Source: Lentisphaerae bacterium GWF2_49_21 (GTDB lineage Bacteria > Verrucomicrobiota > Lentisphaeria > Victivallales > GWF2-50-93). From it: a DNA stretch of 64,000 bases. Below are positions 1 through 7,720 of the stretch, piece after piece. The notes beneath the pieces were generated by a model. That model had not been told where the DNA came from. It made no database searches and saw only the letters and a list, made by a program, of their open reading frames with translations. How positions within the stretch are numbered: the first letter of the stretch is position 1; each line of letters opens with the position of its first letter. Location of the stretch: assembly GCA_001804805.1 (NCBI GenBank), contig MHBH01000054.1, positions 1 to 64,000 on the forward strand. The letters run 5' to 3'. The position numbers were made by a program, and so were the translations under genes.

Positions 1-2
1 TT

Positions 3-686
3 ACGGACGGAGCATGTTACCATATCACCCACAGGTGCCATGGGCGCAAATTCCTGTTCCGGTTTCAGAAGTACCGGGACTTCTATGTCCGGCAGTTGTT
101 TGAGATGAAAAAACGCTACAAGGTGGATGTCCTGGACTACATGGTCACGAGCAACCATGTGCATCTTCTGGTCACCGCCAGGAAAGGCGTGGAAATATCT
201 GAAGGACTGCGCTTCATCCACGGGCGTGTCGGACAGTGGCACAATGGTCAGAGGAGCGGTGAAGGCGCATTCTGGGCAGGCCGGTTTCATTCGACGAGGA
301 TTCAAAACGGCGAACATCTCGGACGCTGCCTGTTCTATATTGACCTGAACATGGTCCGCGCCGGGGCTGTCAGGCATCCGCGTGAATGGAAGCACGGTTC
401 GTACGGCGAATTCATGGGCATACGCAGGCGCTGCCGGGTCGTGAATTTGAAGAGACTGTTGAAATGTCTCAAGACTGGGAATGCAGGAATGTTCCGCGAT
501 TGGTATGTCAGGACTCTTGAAGAGAAGCTCAGGGGCTTGAAAATGGAACGCGCTGATTTCTGGAGCAAGGCGGTGGCGGTGGGGGATCCGGACTGGCTTG
601 GGAAGAAGGCTGGCGAATGCGGCTTGAAACGGTTCCGGATTGTCAATTCCGATTCAGTGCATTATCTTATCGGAAAATGCCCGTGA
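3..686 (+). CDS. REP-associated tyrosine (Y1) transposase, 5'-truncated by window edge
   Basis: The frame is open from base 3, so the gene begins before the window; only the C-terminal 227 residues are seen. The signature HUH metal-binding motif is present (NHVHLLV), followed by the RAYT hallmarks FWAGRFHSTRIQ and a CLFYIDLNMVRAG segment with HPREW after it. RAYT proteins are single-strand DNA nucleases of the IS200/IS605 superfamily, normally immobile and linked to REP palindromes. Four copies of a short repeat lie directly downstream (793-958), as expected for such a gene. An internal TTG at 96 could be mistaken for a start, but homology continues upstream of it. Family assignment is firm; activity is unknown. 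Confidence 0.88.
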   Translation, partial: TDGACYHITHRCHGRKFLFRFQKYRDFYVRQLFEMKKRYKVDVLDYMVTSNHVHLLVTARKGVEISEGLRFIHGRVGQWHNGQRSGEGAFWAGRFHSTRIQNGEHLGRCLFYIDLNMVRAGAVRHPREWKHGSYGEFMGIRRRCRVVNLKRLLKCLKTGNAGMFRDWYVRTLEEKLRGLKMERADFWSKAVAVGDPDWLGKKAGECGLKRFRIVNSDSVHYLIGKCP

Positions 687-1127
687 AACCATTGAGTTTA
701 TTAACTTGATATTCTATCGAATAAATACTTGATATAAGATGCAAATATGACAATGCTCAGCCTAATTATGAGTGTGTATTTTTGTAAAGATGGTGCCAGA
801 CCCCGTATCGCCAGAGTGCCAGACCCCGTATCGCCAGAGGCTTAGGCTTCAACTTCCGGAGTCAGAAGGAGGAAAAGGAATTAATCAGTTCAAAACCCGC
901 TTAACTTAGCGCCATTCGTGCCAGACCCCGTATTGAGAGTCCAGACCTCGTATTGAGAGTGATAATCAGGCAGTTATCACGTGCCCGGGCGGATGATATT
1001 AGTGGGCATAATTTCCTTTATAGGCTATATTACTCATTAAGATAATACCAGTAAAGTCCACGGGTTTAATGATGGAAAGCATGTTGATTATTCTCTTTCT
1101 GATAATTTTATTGCCAAGGTGTGAAGC
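687..1127. other. Intergenic region between RAYT and Fic gene
   Basis: No coding frame is convincing here. The stretch holds the REP-like repeats at 793-958 and, near its end, an AT-rich leader to the Fic gene (an AAGGTG-like ribosome site about 7 bases before the ATG). No RNA gene was recognised. Confidence 0.5.
793..958. repeat. Four copies of GTGCCAGACCCCGTAT-type repeat
   Basis: Copies lie at 793-815 and 816-838 (identical 23-base tandem units ending TCGCCAGA) and at 918-938 and 939-958 (ending TTGAGA; the last is slightly degenerate). The core TGCCAGACCCC sits next to a RAYT gene, the arrangement known for REP sequences and their dedicated transposase. Seen directly; the link to the transposase is inferred from proximity. 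Confidence 0.75.
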
Positions 1128-1928
1128 ATGGATTATGAATCAATCATCAAGGAAACAGATTCCCTGTTAAAGGAAATCAACTCGTTGCGCCCCCTTGAAA
1201 AGGTGGAACTGGCGCAATTGCGAGAATATTACAGGATTGGACTCACGTATTCCAGCAATGCAATCGAGGGTAACTCCCTGACGGAAACTGAAACCAAGGT
1301 TGTTATTGAAGACGGATTGACAGTCAATGGAAAACCTTTGCGTGATCATCTTGAGGCTGTAGGGCATGCAGAAGCGTTCAGTTTACTGTACGCTTCCACA
1401 TCTTCAACAAAAATAAGCGAAGATATCATAAAAAAACTTCACCGTGTCTTTTATCATGGAATTGATGAAAAAAATGCGGGTGTCTATAGAAATGTCAGGG
1501 TTGTTATAACCGGAACTGACTATCTTCCGCCTTCTCCAGAGAAAGTGCCAGACCTGATGAAGAAGCTTGTTTCCAGAATACCAGAGATTGAAAAGAAGAA
1601 TCATCCCGTAGTAGCCGCAGCCGATCTTCATACGGAGTTTGTGAATATCCACCCCTTTGTCGACGGGAACGGCAGGGTGTCGAGACTGCTGATGAACATG
1701 GTTCTTATTAAATATGGATATCCTGTTGTCATCATTCCACCCACCAGAAGGAGGGAATACATATCAGCTGTGATGAGTTCCAATTTTGGAAACTTCAATG
1801 AAATAAGAACTCTTGTCGCCGAAATGTCACGGGAAAGCTGCCGGGACTATTTGAGAATGTTTTCAGAGAAACAAACAAGAGGCGTGATAAATCCCGGCTC
1901 AAAAGGGATGAAAATCACTCCATATTGA
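1128..1928 (+). CDS. Fic/DOC family protein (class II, N-terminal inhibitory helix)
   Basis: A 266-residue Fic protein. The catalytic motif HPFVDGNGR is complete at residues 175-183, so the protein should transfer AMP (or another nucleotide moiety) to a hydroxyl of a target protein. An inhibitory-helix motif of the S/T-x-x-x-E-G-N type (SNAIEGN, residues 43-49) lies near the N terminus, marking an auto-inhibited class II Fic enzyme. The usual C-terminal winged-helix domain of longer Fic proteins is absent or very short. It stands alone, with no partner antitoxin gene visible on either side. Target unknown. Confidence 0.93.
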   Translation: MDYESIIKETDSLLKEINSLRPLEKVELAQLREYYRIGLTYSSNAIEGNSLTETETKVVIEDGLTVNGKPLRDHLEAVGHAEAFSLLYASTSSTKISEDIIKKLHRVFYHGIDEKNAGVYRNVRVVITGTDYLPPSPEKVPDLMKKLVSRIPEIEKKNHPVVAAADLHTEFVNIHPFVDGNGRVSRLLMNMVLIKYGYPVVIIPPTRRREYISAVMSSNFGNFNEIRTLVAEMSRESCRDYLRMFSEKQTRGVINPGSKGMKITPY

Positions 1929-2367
1929 ACTTTCCCGGGAGTTCCAGCCGAATATTCATTTGCCGACACTGATGTTTGCCACGATATATGTTGATCATAG
2001 TATATTTGGAAGACGGTGCCATTCCAAGCAAGTGAATGATAAGCCATGAGACGAGCAGATAATATACAGTTAACCTCCCTCTCCCCCGTTGGTCATTCGG
2101 GGGATCTCTCATCCGCATTCGCTCCTTCGGGCAGAACCAGCTGCGGAGTGCGGCAGCCTTCGTCGGAAAAGTGCGTATGGGACTATGCCCCCGCATAATC
2201 GCGTGGATTATGCGACGCGGTCCGAGCACCTACGGTCTCGGACTTTTCCGGTCAGTTCATCCCGAGACTCGCAGACGTGCTCGGGATGATGCCACATTAG
2301 CCGGAAATGCATGTGTTTTTGACCCTTTACACCGGATAGAATTTTCAACTAAAAATTATATCTACCC
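1929..2367. other. Intergenic region rich in hairpins
   Basis: Several reading frames stay open on both strands here, but they result from palindromic, GC-rich sequence and carry no recognisable protein. The only structure seen is the hairpin cluster at 2083-2287. Confidence 0.5.
2083..2287. repeat. Cluster of four or more short inverted repeats (REP/BIME-like)
   Basis: Perfect stems are visible at 2083-2088/2098-2103 (CCCCCG), 2192-2200/2206-2214 (CGCATAATC), 2220-2226/2237-2243 (GTCCGAG) and 2259-2266/2280-2287 (ATCCCGAG), each with a small loop. Consecutive hairpins between genes resemble bacterial interspersed mosaic elements. A stem with the same GCATAATC core recurs at 4171-4196. No transposase is adjacent; family unknown. 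Confidence 0.6.
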
Positions 2368-2545
2368 TTGAATGTTATATCATATAAGGATCTTTTCGCC
2401 ATCAGGATCACTGGTTCCAGGAACATCAGGATATTTTACGTCTATATGCGGAATGACGAAGTATACGGCATCCACGCATATGCAGATTGCAAGACGGCTG
2501 CACACCTCGCAGTCGAATCTTGCAAGGATCGAGCGGGTGCAGAAT
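2368..2545 (+). pseudogene. Remnant of a HigB/HigA-type toxin-antitoxin pair
   Basis: Frame 2368-2488 reads DLFAIRITGSRNIRIFYVY then HAYA, which matches the middle of Gp49/RelE-like (HigB) toxins, where a similar segment (LxELRI...YRIFYFY...LLHGF) is typical. At 2480 another frame takes over with ARRLHTSQSNLARIERVQNI, the helix-turn-helix core of the partner HigA/XRE antitoxins. Toxin C terminus, antitoxin N terminus and both ends are missing, so a deletion has joined two gene fragments. Seen in translation; the family match is from memory of the motifs. Not expected to make a functional protein. Confidence 0.55.
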
Positions 2546-2627
2546 ATATTTTTCTGTTTTTTCAATTGTCAATAGAATATTCCTCAAATCAGGCTTATAT
2601 TATTTATTCATCAAAACCGGAGTATAA

Positions 2628-3554
2628 ATGTTTGCGCTAGGGATCGAAGAAATAGGTTCGTACATTCCCCATGGAAGGATCTCGAATTATTCCCGCAAGG
2701 AGAAGTTCGGGATAACGGACCAGTTCATTGAGGAGAAGATTGGTGTCCAGGAAGTTTCCATCAAGGAAGCGACCGAGGAAACATCCGATCTCTGTGTCCG
2801 GGCATACCAGAACCTCAGGATCAAGATTGATTTAAGTCCCGATGACATTGAAGTCGTTATAGTTGTAACACAGAATCCCGATTTCAACATCCCCCACGTT
2901 TCCGCCATGCTTCATGGAAGCCTAGGATTCAAGTCTTCATGCGCCTGTTTCGACATATCCCTTGGATGCTCAGGCTATGTATATGCCCTGTCGATAATAC
3001 AATCATTCATGCACGCCAACGGATTGAAGAAAGGATTGCTTTTCACTGCAGATCCCTATTCCAAGATAATCGACAAGGAAGACAAGAACACATCTCTTCT
3101 TTTTGGCGATGGCGCCGCAGTCACTTTGATTTCCGACAAGCCCCTTTATACTACAGGAAAATTCACTTTCGGGACAATGGGCAAGGACTACGATGATTTG
3201 ATCTGCCGTAACAAGAAGCTTCACATGAACGGCAGGTCCGTATTCAATTTCACAGCCAAAGTTCTTCCAGATGACATTCATAAGGTTTTGAAGATCAACG
3301 GGACAGAAATAAGCAAGATAGACAAATTCGTATTCCATCAGGGCAGTAAATTCATAGTGGATACTCTTACAAAGAGAATCGGACTTCCGCCGGAAAAGGT
3401 TGTTTTTAACGCAAAAAGCTTCGGAAATACTGTTTCCTCTTCCATACCAATCATCCTTGAAAAGGAAATCCACGAAAAACAAAACCGACTTATGGTCATA
3501 AGTGGCTTTGGCGTAGGTCTTTCATGGTCGAGCGCTGTCATCAAAAGAGCATAA
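2628..3554 (+). CDS. 3-oxoacyl-ACP synthase III (FabH/KAS III-like)
   Basis: A 308-residue thiolase-fold condensing enzyme. The full catalytic triad is visible: Cys114 (LGCSGYVYAL), His237 (FHQGSK) and Asn267 (SFGNT), spaced as in FabH. Such enzymes condense acyl-CoA with malonyl-ACP. No other fatty-acid gene is nearby and the gene lies just before a glycan locus, so a role in making a dedicated acyl group for sugar N- or O-acylation, as for FabH-like genes in some LPS loci, is possible but inferred. A ribosome site (GGAG) lies 6 bases before the ATG. A housekeeping FabH copy cannot be excluded. Confidence 0.9.
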   Translation: MFALGIEEIGSYIPHGRISNYSRKEKFGITDQFIEEKIGVQEVSIKEATEETSDLCVRAYQNLRIKIDLSPDDIEVVIVVTQNPDFNIPHVSAMLHGSLGFKSSCACFDISLGCSGYVYALSIIQSFMHANGLKKGLLFTADPYSKIIDKEDKNTSLLFGDGAAVTLISDKPLYTTGKFTFGTMGKDYDDLICRNKKLHMNGRSVFNFTAKVLPDDIHKVLKINGTEISKIDKFVFHQGSKFIVDTLTKRIGLPPEKVVFNAKSFGNTVSSSIPIILEKEIHEKQNRLMVISGFGVGLSWSSAVIKRA

Positions 3555-3619
3555 ATTTTCATAAAATCCCCCGAAATACACTTGCAATTTGCCGATGAGG
3601 ACCTAGTTTAGTTTTCGAA

Positions 3620-3639
3620 CTTTTACAGTTTTGTAAAAG
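3620..3639. promoter_or_regulatory. Palindrome upstream of the GbsR-like gene, candidate operator
   Basis: CTTTTACA at 3620-3627 and TGTAAAAG at 3632-3639 form a perfect 8-bp inverted repeat with a 4-base spacer, ending 10 bases before the start codon of the regulator gene. Dimeric MarR/GbsR proteins commonly bind such sites in their own promoter. The dyad is seen; its use as an autoregulatory site is inferred. Confidence 0.5.
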
Positions 3640-3649
3640 CTTAAAAACT

Positions 3650-4135
3650 ATGCATACAGGAACTGAAAAAGCGAAGAGGCATCTCGTCGATGCCGCAGGC
3701 AGGATCAGCCAGGACTTCGGCCTCAGCCGGATTTTCGGCCAGGTCATGGCCGCCATCTACCTGCACGAAGGGCCTTCCTCGCTCGACGACATCGGAAAAG
3801 AGCTCAACCTCAGCAAGGCTGCAATAAGCATCGCCACCCGCCAGCTGGACAAGCTCGGTGTGATCAGGCAGGTCTGGATCAAGGGCGACAGGAAGACCTA
3901 CTATCAGACATCCGACCATCTCGCCTCCACCCTCCAGAAGGGGATCATGGAGCTTCTCAGGAACAAGCTCCGGATGACCGACGAGATCCTTGAGGAGGCG
4001 AAAAACTGCCTCAAGGAATCCCATGACACCACAGAAAAGAAATTCCTGGAAAATCAGATTGAACGGGCCCGCAAGATCCATAAGAGGGTGGACGGACTTA
4101 TAAACAACCCCCTCATCAAAATGGTAAGCGGATAA
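3650..4135 (+). CDS. GbsR/MarR-type transcriptional regulator
   Basis: A 161-residue winged-helix protein. The core (about residues 30-80: IYLHEGPSSLDDIGKELNLS then SIATRQLDKLGVIRQVWIKG) is the helix-turn-helix and wing of the GbsR subgroup of MarR regulators, followed by a charged helical C terminus suited to dimerisation. It lies directly upstream of the glycan cluster, and members of this subgroup are found next to polysaccharide and osmolyte genes, so control of the cluster is plausible but unproven. The palindrome at 3620-3639 suggests autoregulation. The coding region runs into the hairpin at 4132-4167. Confidence 0.88.
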   Translation: MHTGTEKAKRHLVDAAGRISQDFGLSRIFGQVMAAIYLHEGPSSLDDIGKELNLSKAAISIATRQLDKLGVIRQVWIKGDRKTYYQTSDHLASTLQKGIMELLRNKLRMTDEILEEAKNCLKESHDTTEKKFLENQIERARKIHKRVDGLINNPLIKMVSG

Positions 4136-4167
4136 AATCAGACCGCCGGCATGCTGTCTGATTTTAT
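4132..4167. terminator. Hairpin over the stop codon of the regulator gene
   Basis: ATAAAATCAGAC (4132-4143) pairs perfectly with GTCTGATTTTAT (4156-4167) around a 12-base GC-rich loop. The stem includes the stop codon and has A on one side and T on the other, so it could act as a two-way terminator separating the regulator from the glycan operon. It lacks a strong GC stem plus U-tract, so this is only suggested. Confidence 0.4.
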
Positions 4168-4170
4168 GAA

Positions 4171-4196
4171 TCGATTATGCCGTTCCGCATAATCGA
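4171..4196. repeat. Short perfect hairpin, TCGATTATGC arms
   Basis: TCGATTATGC (4171-4180) and GCATAATCGA (4187-4196) form a perfect 10-bp stem with a 6-base loop (CGTTCC). The GCATAATC core also occurs in the hairpin at 2192-2214, suggesting a small repeat family. The rest of the 4136-4411 gap holds nothing else clear beyond a weak promoter candidate. Confidence 0.5.
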
Positions 4197-4336
4197 TGGG
4201 GCGAAGCACGGAAAGACAAATTCGAAACTCAATATTCAGAATATTAATTGATACGTTTGGCAATGAAAAAATCTACGATCTGATTCTCAACACGAAGCCG
4301 GAAAAATGAAAGACTGTTCTCCATTCCAAGCCTTGC

Positions 4337-4364
4337 TTGAAACCTAATACTTAACACATAAAAA
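4337..4364 (+). promoter_or_regulatory. Weak candidate promoter for the glycan cluster
   Basis: TTGAAA (4337-4342) and TAAAAA (4359-4364) are 16 bases apart, about 48 bases before the pseB start. The -10 match is poor and AT-rich sequence gives chance matches; listed only because this is the one sizeable gap before about 35 kb of closely packed genes. Confidence 0.25.
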
Positions 4365-4411
4365 CATGCCTCCCAATGATTTTAACTTAAAACTAATCTA
4401 AGGAAATTAAC

Positions 4412-5422
4412 ATGTTCAACGGAAAAACAATCCTGGTCACCGGCGGAACGGGTTCATTCGGCAAGAAGATAGTCAAGACCATCCTTGAGAGATACAATCC
4501 GAACAAACTCATTGTCTTCTCCAGGGATGAACTCAAGCAGTATGAGATGTCCCAGGCATATTCCGACACAAAATATCCATGCATAAGATATTTCATCGGC
4601 GACGTAAGGGAGGAGGCCAGGCTTGAAGACGCCTTCCGGAATGTCGACTATGTCATTCACGCCGCGGCCCTCAAGCAGGTCCCTGCATGCGAATACAATC
4701 CCTTCGAGGCGATCAAGACGAATGTCCTGGGGGCCCAGAACATAATCCGGGCCGCAATCAAGCAGAAAGTGAAGAAGCTGATCGCCCTCAGCACCGACAA
4801 GGCTGCAAATCCGGTAAACCTCTATGGTGCCACGAAACTATGCTCCGACAAGCTTTTTGTCGCCGGAAACTCCATGAGCGGAGATCTGAGCACGATATTT
4901 TCAGTCGTGCGATATGGCAACGTCGTCGGCAGCCGCGGTTCCGTGATTCCTTTCTTCCTCAAGAAAAAATCTGAAGGGATCCTGCCCGTGACCGACAGCA
5001 GGATGACCAGATTTTCGATAACCCTGCAGCACGGGGTTGACTTTGTACTTGACAGGCTTGACCACATGCATGGAGGAGAGGTGTTCGTCCCTAAGATACC
5101 GAGTTACAAGATCCTTGATGTTGCGAAAGCCATCGCGCCCGATGCTAAAATAAAGGAGATCGGAATCCGTCCCGGCGAGAAACTGCACGAGCTGATGATC
5201 CCGGAAGACGATGCAAGGCACACCATCGAGTTCAACAATTACTACGTGATCCAGCCGGACTTCATCTGGTGGAACAAGAAGGACCATCTCCTCGGGAAGG
5301 GCGGGAAATTATGCCCTTCCGGATTCTCCTACAGGAGCGACACCAACAGCGACTGGCTCACGGTTCCCGCCATAAGGAAGCTGGTGGACGATTTCGTGAA
5401 GGAGCGTCCGGAGTACAGGTAG
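4412..5422 (+). CDS. pseB: UDP-N-acetylglucosamine 4,6-dehydratase (inverting), PseB
   Basis: A 336-residue extended SDR protein. It has the NAD(P)-binding TGGTGSFG at residues 10-17 and the family signature LSTDKAANPVNLYGATK with Tyr138 and Lys142. This combination marks the inverting 4,6-dehydratase/5-epimerase that starts CMP-pseudaminic acid synthesis from UDP-GlcNAc. AAGGAA precedes the ATG. The remaining Pse enzymes follow, but the intervening element at 5423-5981 separates this gene from pseC. Confidence 0.95.
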   Translation: MFNGKTILVTGGTGSFGKKIVKTILERYNPNKLIVFSRDELKQYEMSQAYSDTKYPCIRYFIGDVREEARLEDAFRNVDYVIHAAALKQVPACEYNPFEAIKTNVLGAQNIIRAAIKQKVKKLIALSTDKAANPVNLYGATKLCSDKLFVAGNSMSGDLSTIFSVVRYGNVVGSRGSVIPFFLKKKSEGILPVTDSRMTRFSITLQHGVDFVLDRLDHMHGGEVFVPKIPSYKILDVAKAIAPDAKIKEIGIRPGEKLHELMIPEDDARHTIEFNNYYVIQPDFIWWNKKDHLLGKGGKLCPSGFSYRSDTNSDWLTVPAIRKLVDDFVKERPEYR

Positions 5423-5981
5423 AAGTTCGGAAGTTCGGGAATGCGAAAGTTCGAAAGTTTAAAACAAATAAAAATATGGATAATAGAGAATTTAAATTAA
5501 GCTTGGAAAAGCGTACTAAGGCTTTTGCAATTGCTATTGTTCAGTTCTGCATATACCTGCGAAAACTGAATCTTCCGGAAGCTTTAATAAACCAGCTGCT
5601 GAAGGCTGGAACAGCGATAGGATCTAATTATCGCGAGGCGAACAGGGCTGAGTCGAAAAAAGATTTTATCCACAAGATCGGCATAGTTGAAAAAGAAGCA
5701 TCTGAAACAGAATTCTGGCTGGAAGTAATAGATGAAAGCCGCATCCTTGACAAGACTGCATCGGAGGAATTGACTCCTCTTTTGAAGGAATCAAAGGAAC
5801 TCCTGGCTTTATTCACATCAATATCGAAAAACAGCAAAAGGAAGGAAGAAGTTCGTGAGTTCGAAAGTGCGTAAGTGCGGAAGTTTCAATAATCAAACTC
5901 TTGAACTATAGACTCTACAGCTTTCGCGTTTTTTATTTATAACTTTCGCATTTTCAAACTCCCGAACTTTCGAACTTAATT
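5423..5981 (+). mobile_element. Intervening element 1: four-helix-bundle gene in inverted AAGTTCGA arrays
   Basis: The element starts on the base after the pseB stop and ends on the base before the pseC ATG. The left array (5423-5460) is a run of AAGTTCGG/AAGTTCGA/AATGCGA-type units. The right array (5941-5977) is the same motif inverted. 5423-5440 and 5960-5977 can pair over 18 bases with one G-U. More forward units at 5849-5887 make a second, local hairpin with the right array. The payload is the gene at 5476-5874. The architecture matches rRNA intervening sequences (long stem, ORF in the loop), but here it sits in a biosynthetic operon. See also 45548-46076 and 47931-48396. Confidence 0.75.
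5476..5874 (+). CDS. Four-helix-bundle protein (23S rRNA IVS/S23 family), copy 1
   Basis: A 132-residue protein starting MDNREFKLSLEKRTKAF. The family core GTAIGSNYREANRAES...HKIGIVEKEASET..WLE is intact. These all-helical proteins are encoded inside 23S rRNA intervening sequences of Leptospira and others and are structurally related to the Avd protein of diversity-generating retroelements; their biochemical role is unknown. The frame stays open well upstream into pseB, but homology begins at this ATG, so this start was chosen. The last residues (VREFESA) are encoded by the repeat array itself. About 88% identical to the copy at 45617. Confidence 0.88.
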   Translation: MDNREFKLSLEKRTKAFAIAIVQFCIYLRKLNLPEALINQLLKAGTAIGSNYREANRAESKKDFIHKIGIVEKEASETEFWLEVIDESRILDKTASEELTPLLKESKELLALFTSISKNSKRKEEVREFESA

Positions 5982-7106
5982 ATGATTCCCTACGGCAGAC
6001 AATCCATCGACCAGTCGGACATCGACGCGGTCGTCGAAGTCCTCAAGTCAGACTTCATCACCACCGGTCCGAAGATCGCCGAATTCGAACAGGCGGTCTG
6101 CGCCTTCACAGGTGCGAAATTCGCAGTTGCCGTCTCCAGCGGTACTGCCGCCCTTCATTGCGCGATGTTCGCAGCAGGAATAAAACCGGGAGACGAGGTG
6201 ATTGTCACTCCTATGACTTTCGCCGCCTCTTCGAACGCAATACTGTATTGCGGCGGGACACCGGTTTTTGCGGATGTCATTCCCGGCACTCTTCTTATAG
6301 ATCCTGCGCAGGTCGCCAGGAAGATCACAGGGAATACGAAGGCCGTGGTTGCGGTGGACTACGCCGGACAGCCATGTGATTACGACGCGCTCAAGGACAT
6401 ATGCTCGAAACACGGCCTTGTCCTCATATCCGACGCCTGCCATTCCATGGGAGGCGGATACAAGGGCAGAAAAGTCGGAACGCTGGCTGACATGACGGTC
6501 CTCAGCTTCCATCCTGTCAAGCATATTACGACCGGAGAAGGAGGGATGATACTCACCGACAACGCCGATTTCGCCGGAAAGATGAGGATGTTCAGGGGCC
6601 ATGGCATAACGACCGACTACCGCCAGCGCGAGGAGAAGGGTTCATGGTTCTATGAGATGGTCGACCTCGGCTACAATTACAGGATCACTGATTTCCAGTG
6701 CGCCCTCGGGATCAGCCAGCTGAAAAAACTGCCTGGCTGGATTGAAAGAAGACAACAGATAGCTGAAGAATACGACAGCGCCTTCAAGAGCAATTCTTCA
6801 ATAGTTCCAATCTCCAAATCACCAGAGGTCTCCCATGCGTACCATCTTTACGTTGTCAGGATTGAAAAGGCCGGCAGGAATAATATTTTCACGAGACTCA
6901 GGAATGCCGGAATCGGCGTCAACGTCCATTACATCCCAGTACACCTGCACCCCTACTACAGGAACAAGCTTGGCACAGGAGAGGGGCTTTGCCCGGTCGC
7001 AGAAGAAGCATACGGACACATCATTTCCCTCCCGATTTTCCCGGGAATTGGAGACAAGGATATCAAACACATAGTAGAAACTATAAAACAGGAAGTGGAG
7101 CTATGA
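5982..7106 (+). CDS. pseC: UDP-4-amino-4,6-dideoxy-N-acetyl-beta-L-altrosamine transaminase, PseC
   Basis: A 374-residue DegT/DnrJ/EryC1/StrS aminotransferase. The PLP lysine is Lys180 in FHPVKHITTGEGG, a form typical of PseC; the SSGTAALH phosphate-binding loop is also present. It converts the 4-keto product of PseB to the 4-amino sugar. No Shine-Dalgarno is visible because the sequence before the ATG is the right arm of the intervening element. The stop overlaps the next start (ATGA). It contains one GCGAANTTCGC palindrome at 6114-6124. Confidence 0.95.
   Translation: MIPYGRQSIDQSDIDAVVEVLKSDFITTGPKIAEFEQAVCAFTGAKFAVAVSSGTAALHCAMFAAGIKPGDEVIVTPMTFAASSNAILYCGGTPVFADVIPGTLLIDPAQVARKITGNTKAVVAVDYAGQPCDYDALKDICSKHGLVLISDACHSMGGGYKGRKVGTLADMTVLSFHPVKHITTGEGGMILTDNADFAGKMRMFRGHGITTDYRQREEKGSWFYEMVDLGYNYRITDFQCALGISQLKKLPGWIERRQQIAEEYDSAFKSNSSIVPISKSPEVSHAYHLYVVRIEKAGRNNIFTRLRNAGIGVNVHYIPVHLHPYYRNKLGTGEGLCPVAEEAYGHIISLPIFPGIGDKDIKHIVETIKQEVEL
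6114..6124. repeat. GCGAANTTCGC palindrome, site 1
   Basis: GCGAAATTCGC inside pseC, read in frame as GAKFAV. First of nine copies of this 11-mer in the window. Confidence 0.7.
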
Positions 7107-7720
7107 CCTACAAGACGGAACAGGAAAAATTCTGGGCGGGTAATTTCGGCATGGACTATATAGATCGCAACAAGGGTGAAGAATGGGTTGCCAGCAACAT
7201 CGCACTGTTCTCGAAAATCCTAGAAAGGACAAGATCTGTTTCTTCGGTCCTTGAACTTGGTGCGAACATAGGGTTGAACCTGCAGGCAATCCACAGCCTC
7301 CTGCCCAATGCCTCGATTACTGCAGTGGAAATAAACAAGGAGGCCGTAAAGGAACTGCGCAACTTCGACTACATAAATGCCAGACACTCCTCAATCCTTG
7401 ATTTTAAACCATCAGGGAAATGGGATCTTGCCTTCACCAAAGGAGTGCTGATCCATTTAAATCCCGATGTCCTTCCTGAAACATACGATCTGCTCTACAA
7501 GGCAAGCAGACGATACATTCTGGTCTGCGAATATTACAACCCCTCGCCGGTGGAGATTACATACCGTGGGCACAGCGGGCGTCTTTTCAAACGCGACTTT
7601 GCCGGTGAAATTCTTGAACGGCATGGTGATCTCACCCTGGTGGACTACGGCTTCTCATATCACAGGGATCCCAACTTCCCGCAAGGCGACATCTCCTGGT
7701 TTCTCATGGAAAAATCATGA
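7103..7720 (+). CDS. Pseudaminic acid biosynthesis-associated methylase
   Basis: A 205-residue class I SAM-dependent methyltransferase-like protein. The nucleotide-binding motif VLELGANIGLNL is at about residues 47-58, and the TEQEKFWAGNFGMDYIDRN N terminus is characteristic of the small methylase family found within pseudaminic acid operons. The substrate is not established for this family. It overlaps the pseC stop and the pseF start by 4 bases at each end, so translation is probably coupled. An in-frame start farther upstream is open but would overlap pseC heavily; the ATG at 7103 gives the family's normal length. Confidence 0.88.
   Translation: MTYKTEQEKFWAGNFGMDYIDRNKGEEWVASNIALFSKILERTRSVSSVLELGANIGLNLQAIHSLLPNASITAVEINKEAVKELRNFDYINARHSSILDFKPSGKWDLAFTKGVLIHLNPDVLPETYDLLYKASRRYILVCEYYNPSPVEITYRGHSGRLFKRDFAGEILERHGDLTLVDYGFSYHRDPNFPQGDISWFLMEKS

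Noticed and set aside
793-958. Possible CRISPR array
   Set aside because: Only four imperfect copies, two of them in direct tandem with no spacer and no Cas genes; better explained as REP-like repeats.
1546-1556. GTGCCAGACCT inside the Fic gene resembling the REP-like repeat
   Set aside because: It is only a partial match that encodes normal Fic sequence; taken as coincidence.
2089-2371. Open frames on both strands in the Fic-FabH gap
   Set aside because: They overlap the hairpin cluster, have skewed composition, and match no family; palindromic GC-rich DNA tends to leave frames open on both strands.
4240-4310. Short frame ending YDLILNTKPEK in the gap before pseB
   Set aside because: Only about 25 codons, no start codon or ribosome site, and the resemblance to kinase-like tails is too weak to call a remnant.
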